Source: Bacteroidota bacterium (GTDB lineage Bacteria; Bacteroidota; Bacteroidia; Chitinophagales; Chitinophagaceae). Taken from it: a DNA stretch of 64,000 bases. The notes below the pieces were generated by a model. That model ran no database searches, was not told where the DNA came from, and saw nothing but the letters and a program-made list of their open reading frames with translations. Positions 44,416 through 52,531 of this stretch are shown in pieces (within the stretch, counting starts at the first letter, position 1; every line of letters begins with the position of its first letter). The stretch spans positions 1 to 64,000 of the forward strand of contig JAFEAE010000019.1 of the NCBI GenBank assembly GCA_018266575.1, written 5' to 3'. The position numbers were made by a program, and so were the translations under genes.

Positions 44416-44597
44416 TTCTCAGGCAAGTCTCCGCAATATACATTTACATCATCAGGTAGCCTGCACGGGACTCGCCCTAAATTTTACAACTTGCTTTCAG
44501 AGTTTGAAGTGTACATAAAACCCGTTGTAATGGCGGCGAGTCCCGCAATTGCTCTCTAAATATATTTGATTGATGTGGCGGAGACCCCGCCTGAGAA
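44416..44597. repeat. Nested inverted-repeat element (three stems)
   Basis: The outer arms are TTCTCAGGCAAGTCTCCGC (44416-44434) with 44578-44597 (17 pairs). The middle arms pair 44466-44476 with 44535-44545, perfectly (GGGACTCGCC core). The inner arms TACAAC (44485-44490) and GTTGTA (44524-44529) pair as well. The layout fits a structured RNA or a small non-coding mobile element; no gene lies inside. Confidence 0.65.
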
Positions 44598-44628
44598 GTC
44601 AAAGGCTTACCCAAAAATTGACATGATA

Positions 44629-45348
44629 TTAAAGCACCATAGAGTTTATAAACCCTGCCACATCTTTTTCGTTTTTAAAATTAATACCTGCATTCTTGTC
44701 GACTTCAGCTTTTGAATATCCCATCTGCTCAATGACATTTGAAAAAGATTTTTTATTGAGTTTAATCTCTTTAATTGTTTTTGTGGCTTTATTAAATAAA
44801 TAATACTGATCGTCCACATCAAAAGAAGATTTATCAGGCATGCCGACATTCTTAATAACGCCAATAGCACAGTGATAATATTTCAACAATTGAATTCTAT
44901 TATTTTGAGCTACGATCTGGTAAATGCTATTTGTATCGTGCTTATTAACTGAAGGGTAGCCGGTCTTTAATATCATGTTCAAATAATTAGAATCCGGATA
45001 TGAAACCGAATCTAATCCCAATAAGGATATTAACTCCTTATTTTTTTCAATATCCACTTCATTGTGCAGCATATCAAATTTCACAGGCACATTACTGTAC
45101 TTCGTTCCGTTTTTAAATACTACGTAAGCAGGAATATAATCCTGGTTAAGAAACGGGCTCCCGTTTACACCGTTATATTTTGGGCTGTTCATATCTATGC
45201 CTGTTCCGAAAACAAAAGAGTCATTTCCTCCGGATAAACTCATGGTACCAGAAGACATAATACTACTGGTTGGTGTGCCCGGATTAACGCGTTGGGCAAA
45301 AGCACTGCTGCAATAAACCATCAGCATCAGAAAAATAAAATGTTTCAT
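44629..45348 (-). CDS. Hypothetical secreted protein
   Basis: The 239-aa product has a clear signal peptide (MKHFIFLMLMVYCSSAFAQ). The mature protein has no recognised domain; near residue 80 it has PAYVVFKNGTKYSNVPVKFDMLHNEVDIEKN, reminiscent of small extracytoplasmic proteins of Bacteroidota that share this AYVVFKNGT-like segment. It sits alone in a repeat-rich region. Confidence 0.8.
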   Translation of the reverse strand: MKHFIFLMLMVYCSSAFAQRVNPGTPTSSIMSSGTMSLSGGNDSFVFGTGIDMNSPKYNGVNGSPFLNQDYIPAYVVFKNGTKYSNVPVKFDMLHNEVDIEKNKELISLLGLDSVSYPDSNYLNMILKTGYPSVNKHDTNSIYQIVAQNNRIQLLKYYHCAIGVIKNVGMPDKSSFDVDDQYYLFNKATKTIKEIKLNKKSFSNVIEQMGYSKAEVDKNAGINFKNEKDVAGFINSMVL

Positions 45349-45786
45349 AACAAATCGTTTAAAATAAAAGATAAGGTTTCTTTCTTAGGTTAGCCTGCGC
45401 AGATTTAATTTAAACAATCTAAAGCGTATAATGAGCCTACCGTAAATTTAACTACTTGCCGGCGGATTTTGAAGCACATTCACAATTCATTTTTTTCTTA
45501 ACAGATTTTAGCGCCGCAAGCCTCGCGATTAAAATGAAATTTATTTATCAATTGTATCAATTCGCGAAGACATGATTTTTTTATTTAATGCCGATCGGTA
45601 TTGCTACTATTAAGCATCCTTGCGTCGCACACTTGTACTGTAGGATTTCTATTCAGTGTTGCGTAACTCTCTAAATAAATTTGTAGGATCGTGCAAGCAA
45701 TTAAAACTTCAATGTCGCTTGTACTTTGCTACCGTATCCTGAAGATCTCTCAAACCATTTGATAATTTTTTACTTGGTCGCTTAGA
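45349..45786. other. 438-bp intergenic region
   Basis: No gene is supported. It contains element A copy 5 (45606-45668) and AT-rich sequence with no clear promoter. Confidence 0.65.
45606..45668 (+). repeat. Dispersed element A, copy 5 (empty slot)
   Basis: TTGCTACTATTAAGCATCC is followed by TTGCGTCGCACACTTGTACTG with no palindrome in the slot, then TAGGATTTCTATTCAG. This is the reference empty form. Confidence 0.75.
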
Positions 45787-46185
45787 CTATCTATTGTCTT
45801 GTTTGCAATCTATTTGGACTTGTCGCCGATTATTCAATTTAAATATTAGCCATCCAACTAATAATGAAAATAGGGCTGTTATAATAGCGGTTATTAAAAT
45901 TATTTTGATCCTATTCCCCAATAAATTTTGCTTGTCCCACTTGTAAGATGGGCTTAGTTTTATAACATAATAACCAGTTACAGCTTGTATTTCATAAGTG
46001 TACTTGGCTGTATTTTGAAGATAGTTCGCAACGCCAATTATCCACCCTTTGTTTTCTCTATATCCTTGCGGACATTCCTTTTCAATAAAATCATCAAGAC
46101 ACATCCATGAGTTCTCATCAACTGAGAAATAGTCATTAGTTCTTTTAAGCAATTCTTTTTTGCTTGTCGTTGGCCTTTTGTCCAT
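45787..46185 (-). CDS. Hypothetical protein with C-terminal membrane helix
   Basis: The 132-aa product has a soluble N-terminal part (DENSWMCLDDFIEKECPQGY) and one membrane helix near the C-terminus (IKIILITAIITALFSLLVGWLIF), then a short basic tail. No family is recognised; it may be tail-anchored-like, with the bulk in the cytoplasm or periplasm. Confidence 0.65.
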   Translation of the reverse strand: MDKRPTTSKKELLKRTNDYFSVDENSWMCLDDFIEKECPQGYRENKGWIIGVANYLQNTAKYTYEIQAVTGYYVIKLSPSYKWDKQNLLGNRIKIILITAIITALFSLLVGWLIFKLNNRRQVQIDCKQDNR

Positions 46186-46287
46186 GTTATTTTGTCTGTT
46201 TCGGTGTCGCCCTAAAATATATACAACTCATTTATCAATGCAATCTTATCACGCCAATACATTCAATTTAAACATATTTACGCAAAT

Positions 46288-46333
46288 GCTCAATAACATT
46301 ATGCTGTACAAGAGTGCGACGCAAGAATGTTCA
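46288..46333 (-). repeat. Dispersed element A, copy 6 (partial, empty slot)
   Basis: On the minus strand, ATTGAACATTCTTGCG joins TCGCACTCTTGTAC directly, with no palindrome. It lacks the far ends. Confidence 0.6.
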
Positions 46334-46415
46334 ATAGAATTACAAATGCTTGTTACAAAAATCTATTTTCATTTTCTAAAAACTAAATAATTTTATATCC
46401 TTATAACAACCACAC

Positions 46416-46811
46416 ATGAAACAACTCTTCTTATTCATTTTTTTATCCGCAGCATTTCTTTCAAACACACAAGCACAGGATTCTACATTTATCCGCAACG
46501 ATACACTATACACTAAAAATCTATTGTTCTATCCCAACCAGGTTTTGTATATCGGCAAACCTGTTGGTTATACCGGCGCAAGGGGTGATATTGGCTTTAC
46601 CTATATCAAATCGATAAAATATGCCCACGCAAAAAATATAAAGAAGATAACCATTACCGGTTTTGAAAGTTTGAATACTTCTGAACCCGGAAGCATTTAT
46701 GCAAAAGCAAAGGTTGTAATTTTATTTAATGACGGATCTTCCCTGAAATCACCATTAACTTTCGAGGTTAATAATGCTATTGAAAAAGGCGAGTTGAAAC
46801 TGACACCATGA
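46416..46811 (+). CDS. Hypothetical small secreted protein
   Basis: The 131-aa product has a signal peptide (MKQLFLFIFLSAAFLSNTQAQ) and a mature part with strand-like motifs (KITITGFESLNTSEPGSIYAKAKVVILFNDGSS). No family is recognised. It is probably periplasmic or extracellular. Confidence 0.75.
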   Translation: MKQLFLFIFLSAAFLSNTQAQDSTFIRNDTLYTKNLLFYPNQVLYIGKPVGYTGARGDIGFTYIKSIKYAHAKNIKKITITGFESLNTSEPGSIYAKAKVVILFNDGSSLKSPLTFEVNNAIEKGELKLTP

Positions 46812-46996
46812 ATTATTGTTTTGCTCATTACTATCAATAATCCTGTATACCTTTTTCTTCTTACAAGGTTTTATTAACGGGTTTTTATTTTGAGAATTGA
46901 ATTGCAAAGCCGCCAGCCAACAAGGTAAATCAACCACATTATTATCGTAATTTTAGGGTAGCGAAAAAAAATATCATAACAACTAATAATTGCGTT

Positions 46997-47221
46997 ATGA
47001 AAGAAACAGATATAAAAAAACAGATTGTTGATGCGATCAAAACAAGGCATTCGGAAGAAATTGAAAAAGGGCAACCTGTAATAAACACCTACGAAGGTGT
47101 GCATAAGCTATTGCCGCATTTGGATCCAAAAGAAATCAATATTGCCCTTGCTAAAATGAATAGCGTAAAAATAATAGATAGTTTAGGGGGTTCCCTGGAA
47201 TTTTTCCCGGATTTTTTTTAA
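46997..47221 (+). CDS. Hypothetical 74-aa protein
   Basis: A short frame starts MKETDIKKQIVDAIKTRHSEE and is hydrophilic and helical, ending EFFPDFF. No family is recognised. It lies upstream of two tiny membrane frames and might be co-transcribed, with 97 bp between. Confidence 0.5.
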   Translation: MKETDIKKQIVDAIKTRHSEEIEKGQPVINTYEGVHKLLPHLDPKEINIALAKMNSVKIIDSLGGSLEFFPDFF

Positions 47222-47317
47222 ATCTTTACCATCTAAAATATAAGCCCAGTATGGTGTGCAGCCCGCCGCTGACACACTAATCCCGCAAAAAATCCGTTAT
47301 AATAAAAAATATACCCT

Positions 47318-47443
47318 ATGAACATTGCCTCGATTGATCCAATCGGATTTATTGTATTTGCGCTATTTACACTTCTTCTTATCAGCATCTTTTCCTACAT
47401 GATTGGTTATCACAGTTATTCAAAACCTGCACCCCATGCATAA
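47318..47443 (+). CDS. Tiny membrane protein (41 aa)
   Basis: MNIASIDPIG, then a hydrophobic helix (FIVFALFTLLLISIFSYMIG), then a polar end (YHSYSKPAPHA). It overlaps the next frame by eight bases. Coding status rests on the clean helix and overlap; it may be a small membrane regulator or subunit. Confidence 0.55.
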   Translation: MNIASIDPIGFIVFALFTLLLISIFSYMIGYHSYSKPAPHA

Positions 47444-47567
47444 AGTATTCGTATTCTTTTTTATCCTGTCTATAGTAACTGCAATAATCAGTTCTACAAT
47501 AGGCTATCGCACTGCAGAAAGAAAAAAAAGGCTTCAATTATTGCAAAACAAGGAGGAAGAAATCTGA
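47436..47567 (+). CDS. Tiny membrane protein (43 aa), overlapping the previous frame
   Basis: MHKVFVFFFILSIVTAIISS is a single membrane helix, followed by a basic/acidic tail (TAERKKRLQLLQNKEEEI). It starts inside the last codons of the preceding small frame, a typical sign of translational coupling. Both frames end their helix with an IGY motif (MIGYH and TIGYR), which may be a weak sign of duplication. Confidence 0.55.
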   Translation: MHKVFVFFFILSIVTAIISSTIGYRTAERKKRLQLLQNKEEEI

Positions 47568-47634
47568 TTCATCAAAAGCAAAGTGATTCCACAACACATT
47601 GCGCTGGTAAAATAAAGTTTGCAAATAGTTTACC

Positions 47635-47745
47635 AACACTCCCGCCGTCATTCCTCGCATGCAGGAATCCGGAGTTGCATTTTTTTGTTTGATATATGTC
47701 GTTATTGTCTAAATACAGGTTCCCGCCTTAACGGGAATGACGTGT
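47635..47745 (+). repeat. Dispersed element C, copy 2, plus a related palindrome
   Basis: 47635-47680 matches the element at 40521-40565. A second short palindrome, GTTCCCGCCTTAACGGGAA with flanking TGACGTG, follows at 47718-47745. Confidence 0.7.
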
Positions 47746-47839
47746 AACTTCTTGCTTAATTTCATAATTAACACCACCCTGAAATCAGTCGACACGACAT
47801 GCCGACAGAAAACGATTAACTTCGCTTTAATAATCTTCT

Positions 47840-48421
47840 ATGCGCTTTTACCATTTAGCTATCGTTGCTTTTTGTTTGTATGTTTCTTGCGCTCATCCAG
47901 AATATAAAAATCCTCATGTGCAGATACAAACAAGCTCAGGTAATATAGAGGTAGAACTTTACCCTGACCAGGCGCCCAAAAGCGTGGCTGCATTTTTATC
48001 GTATATAGATTCAGGTTATTACAAACACGCTTCTTTTTACAGGGCGTTAAATGAAGATAACCAGCCAACAGGCAGCGGGGAAACCGCGATGCTACAAGGC
48101 GGCATCTGGAAAACAAAACACGGCATGCACCTTCCCGGCATTCCACACGAAAGCACACAACAAACGAAGCTCTCACATACAACCGGCACTATTTCGCTCG
48201 CACGCCAGGCGCCGGGAACTGCCAACACCGAATTTTTTATTTGCATCGGCGACCAGAAAGGATTTGACTACGGTGGCACCAATAATCCTGACGGGCAAGG
48301 ATATGCAGCTTTCGGAAAAGTTGTAAAAGGCATGGACCTTATCAAACAATTTTATACACAACCCACCAATGGCGATCTTTTAGAAGAGCCGATTGAAATT
48401 TTAAATATCATAAGGTTGTAA
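47840..48421 (+). CDS. Cyclophilin-type peptidyl-prolyl isomerase lipoprotein
   Basis: The 193-aa product has a lipobox-like signal (YVSCAHPEY, Cys at about 17) and the cyclophilin core: VQIQTSSGNIEVELYPDQAPKSVAAFLSYIDSGYYKHASFYRA, ISLARQAPGTANTEFFICIGD near residue 120, and GYAAFGKVVKGMDLIKQFY near 155. It speeds cis-trans prolyl isomerisation during periplasmic folding. Confidence 0.93.
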   Translation: MRFYHLAIVAFCLYVSCAHPEYKNPHVQIQTSSGNIEVELYPDQAPKSVAAFLSYIDSGYYKHASFYRALNEDNQPTGSGETAMLQGGIWKTKHGMHLPGIPHESTQQTKLSHTTGTISLARQAPGTANTEFFICIGDQKGFDYGGTNNPDGQGYAAFGKVVKGMDLIKQFYTQPTNGDLLEEPIEILNIIRL

Positions 48422-48762
48422 ATCCGTCATTTATTTATGTAACCAGCAACAGTACTACTTTTAAGCATCGTTGCCTTCGATTCTTTCAGTGAAAGAATCG
48501 CACTCCTGTACTGAAGGAGTTCTATTCAACACTACCCCATTTTCGGTTGCTCGTTAACGTTAGCAAATTGTTATTTCCGCAAAAGTAAGATAAAGAAAAA
48601 AGAACACCATCAATCTGTGAATCTTTGGCGTTGTTTAAAGCCATACCGGTGTTAACACTATAGATTTGAAATACATTATCCACGTGACCGATATCACAAC
48701 TTTTACTGAGGTGCATCATAGCAAAACGATTTGTTTACAGATAGATTTGAAGAAAAGAAATT
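48422..48762. other. 341-bp intergenic region with element A copy 7
   Basis: No gene is supported. It holds element A (48447-48530) with an extra palindrome in its slot. A minus-strand frame of 65 aa here has no supporting signal. Confidence 0.65.
48447..48530 (+). repeat. Dispersed element A, copy 7, with a third palindrome in its slot
   Basis: The element carries a 21-bp near-perfect palindrome at 48479-48499 (arms GATTCTTTCA/TGAAAGAATC). It is followed by CTGTACTGAAGGAGTTCTAT, the shared end. Confidence 0.7.
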
Positions 48763-49584
48763 ATGAAAAAGATATTATTCATATGTGATGGCGACCACTT
48801 TTCAAAAGGCGCTATGGATTTTATTGCATCGCTTAATGGTAAAGAACGCGTGTTAGCAAGGGGCATGTTTGTTACACCTGCTGATTTTCAGCAACTGCTC
48901 CCCATCAGTTATATACCAATCGCTGCGCCTTATATAGAACTGAAAGAAAAAGAACAAAAACTTGTAAAAGAAAGCAAGGACAAATTCATCGACTTCTGTA
49001 TTAAAAACCATATCAACTTTGATGTTATTGAAGAAAGCGATGAATGGAATGCCGAGATGATTGCTACAGAAACCCGTTTTGCGGACCTCGCAGTGATCAG
49101 TGAAGAATTATTATTTTCCAGCCTGCTGGAAGAACAACCCAATGTGTTCATGAAAGAACTGCTGCGCCATACAGAATGCCCGGTAATGATCGTGTCAGAA
49201 CAATTCAAATTCCCGGAACGCCTGATCATTGCTTATGACGGCAAAAGGGAAAGCATGTATGCATTGAAACAATTTTGCTATGCATTGCCGGAACTTACAG
49301 AATTGCCTACAGAAATTGTGTTCATCAAATCGGAAGAGAACGAAAATATCCCGGAAGAAAAATTATTGAAGGAATATGCACGTGCCCACTTTAACAGCCT
49401 GAATATTGAAAAATTGCATTTTGATGCAGCTAAGTATTTTACAACCTGGGCAGAACAAAAGAAAAACAGCCTGATCATATCCGGTTCCTTTGGCCGTTCT
49501 GCATTATCTGAATTATTCAGGAAAAGTTTTGCAAAAGAAATAATCCACGAGCACAAAATGCCTGCATTTATTGCGCATGTATAG
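48763..49584 (+). CDS. Universal stress protein, tandem-domain
   Basis: The 273-aa product has two UspA-like halves; the second ends with the nucleotide-site-like GSFGRSALSELFRKSFAKEIIHEHKMPAFIAHV. The first half contains FADLAVISEELLFSS and CPVMIVSEQ. It is the first of three related genes within 3 kb and is thought to act in stress survival. It is followed by a small hypothetical gene. Confidence 0.85.
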   Translation: MKKILFICDGDHFSKGAMDFIASLNGKERVLARGMFVTPADFQQLLPISYIPIAAPYIELKEKEQKLVKESKDKFIDFCIKNHINFDVIEESDEWNAEMIATETRFADLAVISEELLFSSLLEEQPNVFMKELLRHTECPVMIVSEQFKFPERLIIAYDGKRESMYALKQFCYALPELTELPTEIVFIKSEENENIPEEKLLKEYARAHFNSLNIEKLHFDAAKYFTTWAEQKKNSLIISGSFGRSALSELFRKSFAKEIIHEHKMPAFIAHV

Positions 49585-49622
49585 TTGGTGCTAAACAATT
49601 CATTCTCAAAAAAGAGTTTTAT

Positions 49623-49910
49623 ATGAAACTTCAATTTGCGATTTTCGGAATGGAACGTGTATCGTCATGGAATAACGAAACACAAAAATCAGGTCAGCCT
49701 TATTTATTCAGGAAATACCCTAAAAATTTCGACTCAGAAGAACAGGCATATGCAGAATTGAAATTAATAGTGAGTGGCAATTCACCATATCCGCATTATA
49801 AATTCAGTAACTATACCATATTACCTGTCGTTCTATCTTCACTAAACAGTTCTGTTACGCCAGATGAAAAAGTGAATGCAAAAAAAGATTCGTCGTTCCC
49901 TATTTATTAA
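49623..49910 (+). CDS. Hypothetical 95-aa protein
   Basis: The short protein starts MKLQFAIFGMERVSSWNNETQKSG and has no recognised domain. It begins 38 bp after the first universal stress gene in the same direction, so it may be co-transcribed. It is followed at once by a strong bidirectional terminator. Confidence 0.6.
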   Translation: MKLQFAIFGMERVSSWNNETQKSGQPYLFRKYPKNFDSEEQAYAELKLIVSGNSPYPHYKFSNYTILPVVLSSLNSSVTPDEKVNAKKDSSFPIY

Positions 49911-49951
49911 AAAATAAGAACGGCTTTCCCTGAGAAAGCCGTTCTTATTTT
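49911..49951. terminator. Bidirectional terminator between convergent genes
   Basis: AAAATAAGAACGGCTTTC (49911-49928) is perfectly complementary to 49934-49951, an 18-bp stem, with T/A runs on each side. Confidence 0.9.
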
Positions 49952-50778
49952 TATTCGTGTACAGATAATACCGGCAGATGTGCATGCAATACGATGCGGC
50001 GGGAATGGCTCTTTTGAAAAATCCTGTATACCAGGTCATCATATTTTGGAACTACGATTAATAAATCAAGGTTTTTCTTCTCTGCAAATTTTAATATTTC
50101 TTCTTCTGCATCACTGCCCTGAATGAAATCATACACCGGGTTTAGCGGCAATAACATTTCCTGCACATTGCCGGATTCTGTAATTTTTGCCGCATCGAAT
50201 TCTGAAATTTTTTCATTGCTCACGTGAAGGATATGAAGTTCTGCATGAAATTCTTTTACTAATTTTTTAATTTCTTCTACAGGTAATGTTTCAACGGTAT
50301 CTTTCAGGTCGCACGCAAGCCCAATCCTTGAGATCATGGAAAATTTCGAATCCTGCGGCACAACGATCAATGGAAAATCCACTTTCCGCATCAGGTCAAT
50401 AGTCTTTGCACCGAATAAAAAACGTTCATACGCATTTCCGCTTTCTGCTCCCACTACTACTGCATAAGGTAAAACGGTTTTGCAATAATTTTTGATACTG
50501 GATTCAACGTCTCCTGCAATTAATTCTGTAATGATCTTTATTTTGCCGCTTGTTCTGGCTGTAATTTTTTCTTTGAGTTGTTCAAGCTTTTGTTTCAACT
50601 CATCAAACATGTCTTTTTGGTTTAAATCTATCGGGGCGATCTCGCCAAAAGATAATGGCATCGGGTAAATATGAACGATCGACAATTCAGCACCTATTAC
50701 CTTTGCAAAGTCTGCAGCATATAAAACTGCATTTACAGAAACCGGGGTAAAATCTGTTGCAGCTACAATTGTTTTCAT
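49951..50778 (-). CDS. Universal stress protein, tandem-domain
   Basis: The 275-aa product starts MKTIVAATDFTPVSVNAVLYAADFAK and contains two UspA-like domains: YAVVVGAESGNAYERFLFGAKTIDLM near residue 105 (nucleotide-site Gly-rich) and DLLIVVPKYDDLVYRIFQKSHSRR near the end. It is oriented opposite to the first stress protein and shares the terminator. Confidence 0.88.
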   Translation of the reverse strand: MKTIVAATDFTPVSVNAVLYAADFAKVIGAELSIVHIYPMPLSFGEIAPIDLNQKDMFDELKQKLEQLKEKITARTSGKIKIITELIAGDVESSIKNYCKTVLPYAVVVGAESGNAYERFLFGAKTIDLMRKVDFPLIVVPQDSKFSMISRIGLACDLKDTVETLPVEEIKKLVKEFHAELHILHVSNEKISEFDAAKITESGNVQEMLLPLNPVYDFIQGSDAEEEILKFAEKKNLDLLIVVPKYDDLVYRIFQKSHSRRIVLHAHLPVLSVHE

Positions 50779-50833
50779 TAACTTATTCTTATTTGATTAA
50801 AAAATAAATACCATACATTTCTTCCTCCGTAAA

Positions 50834-51661
50834 TTATGAATGAATGGCAACTACAGGGACGTGGCTGTGATAAGCCAGTTTTGCTGTATGTGTTGTCTTT
50901 AGCATATTCGGGAAGAATGAATCGTTTTTGGGAATAGTAAGTAAGAGGTCGATATTGTTACTCTCAACAAAATTGTCAACAGCATCAACAAAATCATACA
51001 TATTAATAAACGAATATTGCGGATCAAAATCTCCGATCATTTCATCAAGTTTCTTTTTTTCTTCTAAAAAATGGCGTGCAGGTTCTATATAATGTTCACT
51101 GTTTATGTTGACCACATGGACCTTTGCGCCCAGAATTTCCAGCATTTTTCTTACCGGTTCAAGAGGAATAGTCTTACAGGTTTCTCTCAGGTCGCAGATA
51201 AATCCAATATTTTTTGCAGCGGTGAATCTTGCATTTGATGGAACAATTATTACCGGTGCAATATTTTTCTTTATAATATGGAGGGTGTTACTTCCCCACA
51301 CTATTTGCGACAACCTTGTTGCGTCTGTAATACCCATTACAATTACATCGATATGATTGTGACGTACATATCGTTCAAGGCTTTTGAGAAAATCATTATC
51401 TTCTTCCGCTGCCAGATCTATTTGCACATCGGTTATATTGGCAATATCATTCTTCACACTTTGTAACAGCAACTCCATTACGGCTTTTCTTCCTGCATCA
51501 TCCCGCTGCAATGGGGTGCCGTCACTTCCCGCTTCTGTATTTTCGAAAACATGATAAAGTATCAATAGCGAATCCGCAACCTGGTTTGCAATACCGGCAG
51601 CGTAATGTGCAGCATTAATAGAAGTTTCTGAAAAATCAACGGGCACAATAATTTTTTTCAT
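50834..51661 (-). CDS. Universal stress protein, tandem-domain
   Basis: The start was set at ATG 51659-51661 (MKKIIVPVDFSETSINAAHYAA), giving 275 aa; the extra 14 residues of the longer frame look like spacer. The motif VIVMGITDATRLSQIVWGSNTLHIIKK has the nucleotide-site pattern. It lies 55 bp upstream of the second stress gene, same strand, so the two may be co-transcribed. Confidence 0.88.
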   Translation of the reverse strand: MKKIIVPVDFSETSINAAHYAAGIANQVADSLLILYHVFENTEAGSDGTPLQRDDAGRKAVMELLLQSVKNDIANITDVQIDLAAEEDNDFLKSLERYVRHNHIDVIVMGITDATRLSQIVWGSNTLHIIKKNIAPVIIVPSNARFTAAKNIGFICDLRETCKTIPLEPVRKMLEILGAKVHVVNINSEHYIEPARHFLEEKKKLDEMIGDFDPQYSFINMYDFVDAVDNFVESNNIDLLLTIPKNDSFFPNMLKTTHTAKLAYHSHVPVVAIHS

Positions 51662-51905
51662 AACAGAAAAATTTTCTTGTGCTAAAATAAACCGCACAGG
51701 CAAGCGCAGTTATGATGTTGGTCAGCATCAAAAATGTCTATGATCAGTTTTGGGGAGACACGGACTTTGCAAGCCCTGACGGTATTTGGCGAAGCCAACC
51801 CAGTGCGTGACAATGTAATTCATTATCAAATACAGGGTCTCACAGTCTTCACATACTTCCAGGCGAAAACTTTACTGAAAAAGAAATCTGCGGATCAGTG
51901 CATTC

Positions 51906-52358
51906 TTATAAAATTCCATTCAATAATCTCCTATGATAATTGATCTGTCCGAGATGATAATTCAAATGCCCATACAGGTGAAGTAAAAAAGATTCAACGC
52001 TCATCTCTTTATCAAACACATTTACCGGGTAATTTTTCTGCAATGTTGCATCATCTAATTTTTTGATCGTACCTGCTACTGCAGATTTGGTTTCAGCAAC
52101 AGCCTTAAGTAAATCGGCAACAGGAACATTCTTATCGCTGAATTCTTTTTCACGGTTACGCTCAAATGGAATATTTCCCAAAACCTTCCCCACAAAGTGT
52201 TTCAGATTTCCTATGAGGTGCAAACATAAATTCCCACCGCTGTTCGAAATACCTTCGGCAGTTTTCCAGAGATCATTTTCGTTAGTATAAGATTCAATTT
52301 CTTTTGTGAGTTTATTCAAATCTCTTTCAAAAAGTTCTGCAAGTGTTTGTTGAAGCAT
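51906..52358 (-). CDS. DinB-family (DUF1572-like) protein
   Basis: The 150-aa product has the DinB metal-binding histidines LCLHLIGNLKHFVG near residue 45 and LLHLYGHLNYHLGQINYHRR near the C-terminus. Family members are thiol transferases or uncharacterised damage-response proteins. It is not the same gene as the DinB fragment at the left edge. Confidence 0.85.
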   Translation of the reverse strand: MLQQTLAELFERDLNKLTKEIESYTNENDLWKTAEGISNSGGNLCLHLIGNLKHFVGKVLGNIPFERNREKEFSDKNVPVADLLKAVAETKSAVAGTIKKLDDATLQKNYPVNVFDKEMSVESFLLHLYGHLNYHLGQINYHRRLLNGIL

Positions 52359-52438
52359 AAGCTATTTTTTTTTGACAGGTTTTATACTTAAAAAAACATT
52401 TAAATGACTTTAAAATTAATTAATTCTCCAAACCTTGA

Positions 52439-52489
52439 AGCTATTCAATACAAAAGCCCCCAAATTGAGAGCTTTTTTATTGAATAGCT
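52439..52489 (-). terminator. Terminator of the T9SS FG-GAP protein gene
   Basis: AGCTATTCAATA (52439-52450) pairs perfectly with TATTGAATAGCT (52478-52489), with an inner GC-rich stem and a T-run. It lies about 40 bp downstream of the T9SS gene stop. Confidence 0.8.
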
Positions 52490-52531
52490 AAAGAACATTT
52501 TTAATTAAACCATAGCAGTAAAATTCACCCG

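Larger units (their letters stand above)
44205..44628. other. 424-bp intergenic region with element A copy and nested hairpins
   Basis: No gene is supported. It holds a copy of element A (44217-44297) and a nested inverted-repeat element (44416-44597). Confidence 0.7.

Noticed and set aside
48522..48719. A 65-codon minus-strand frame in the 48.4-48.7 kb spacer
   Set aside because: No start signal, no domain and no promoter; it overlaps element A copy 7.
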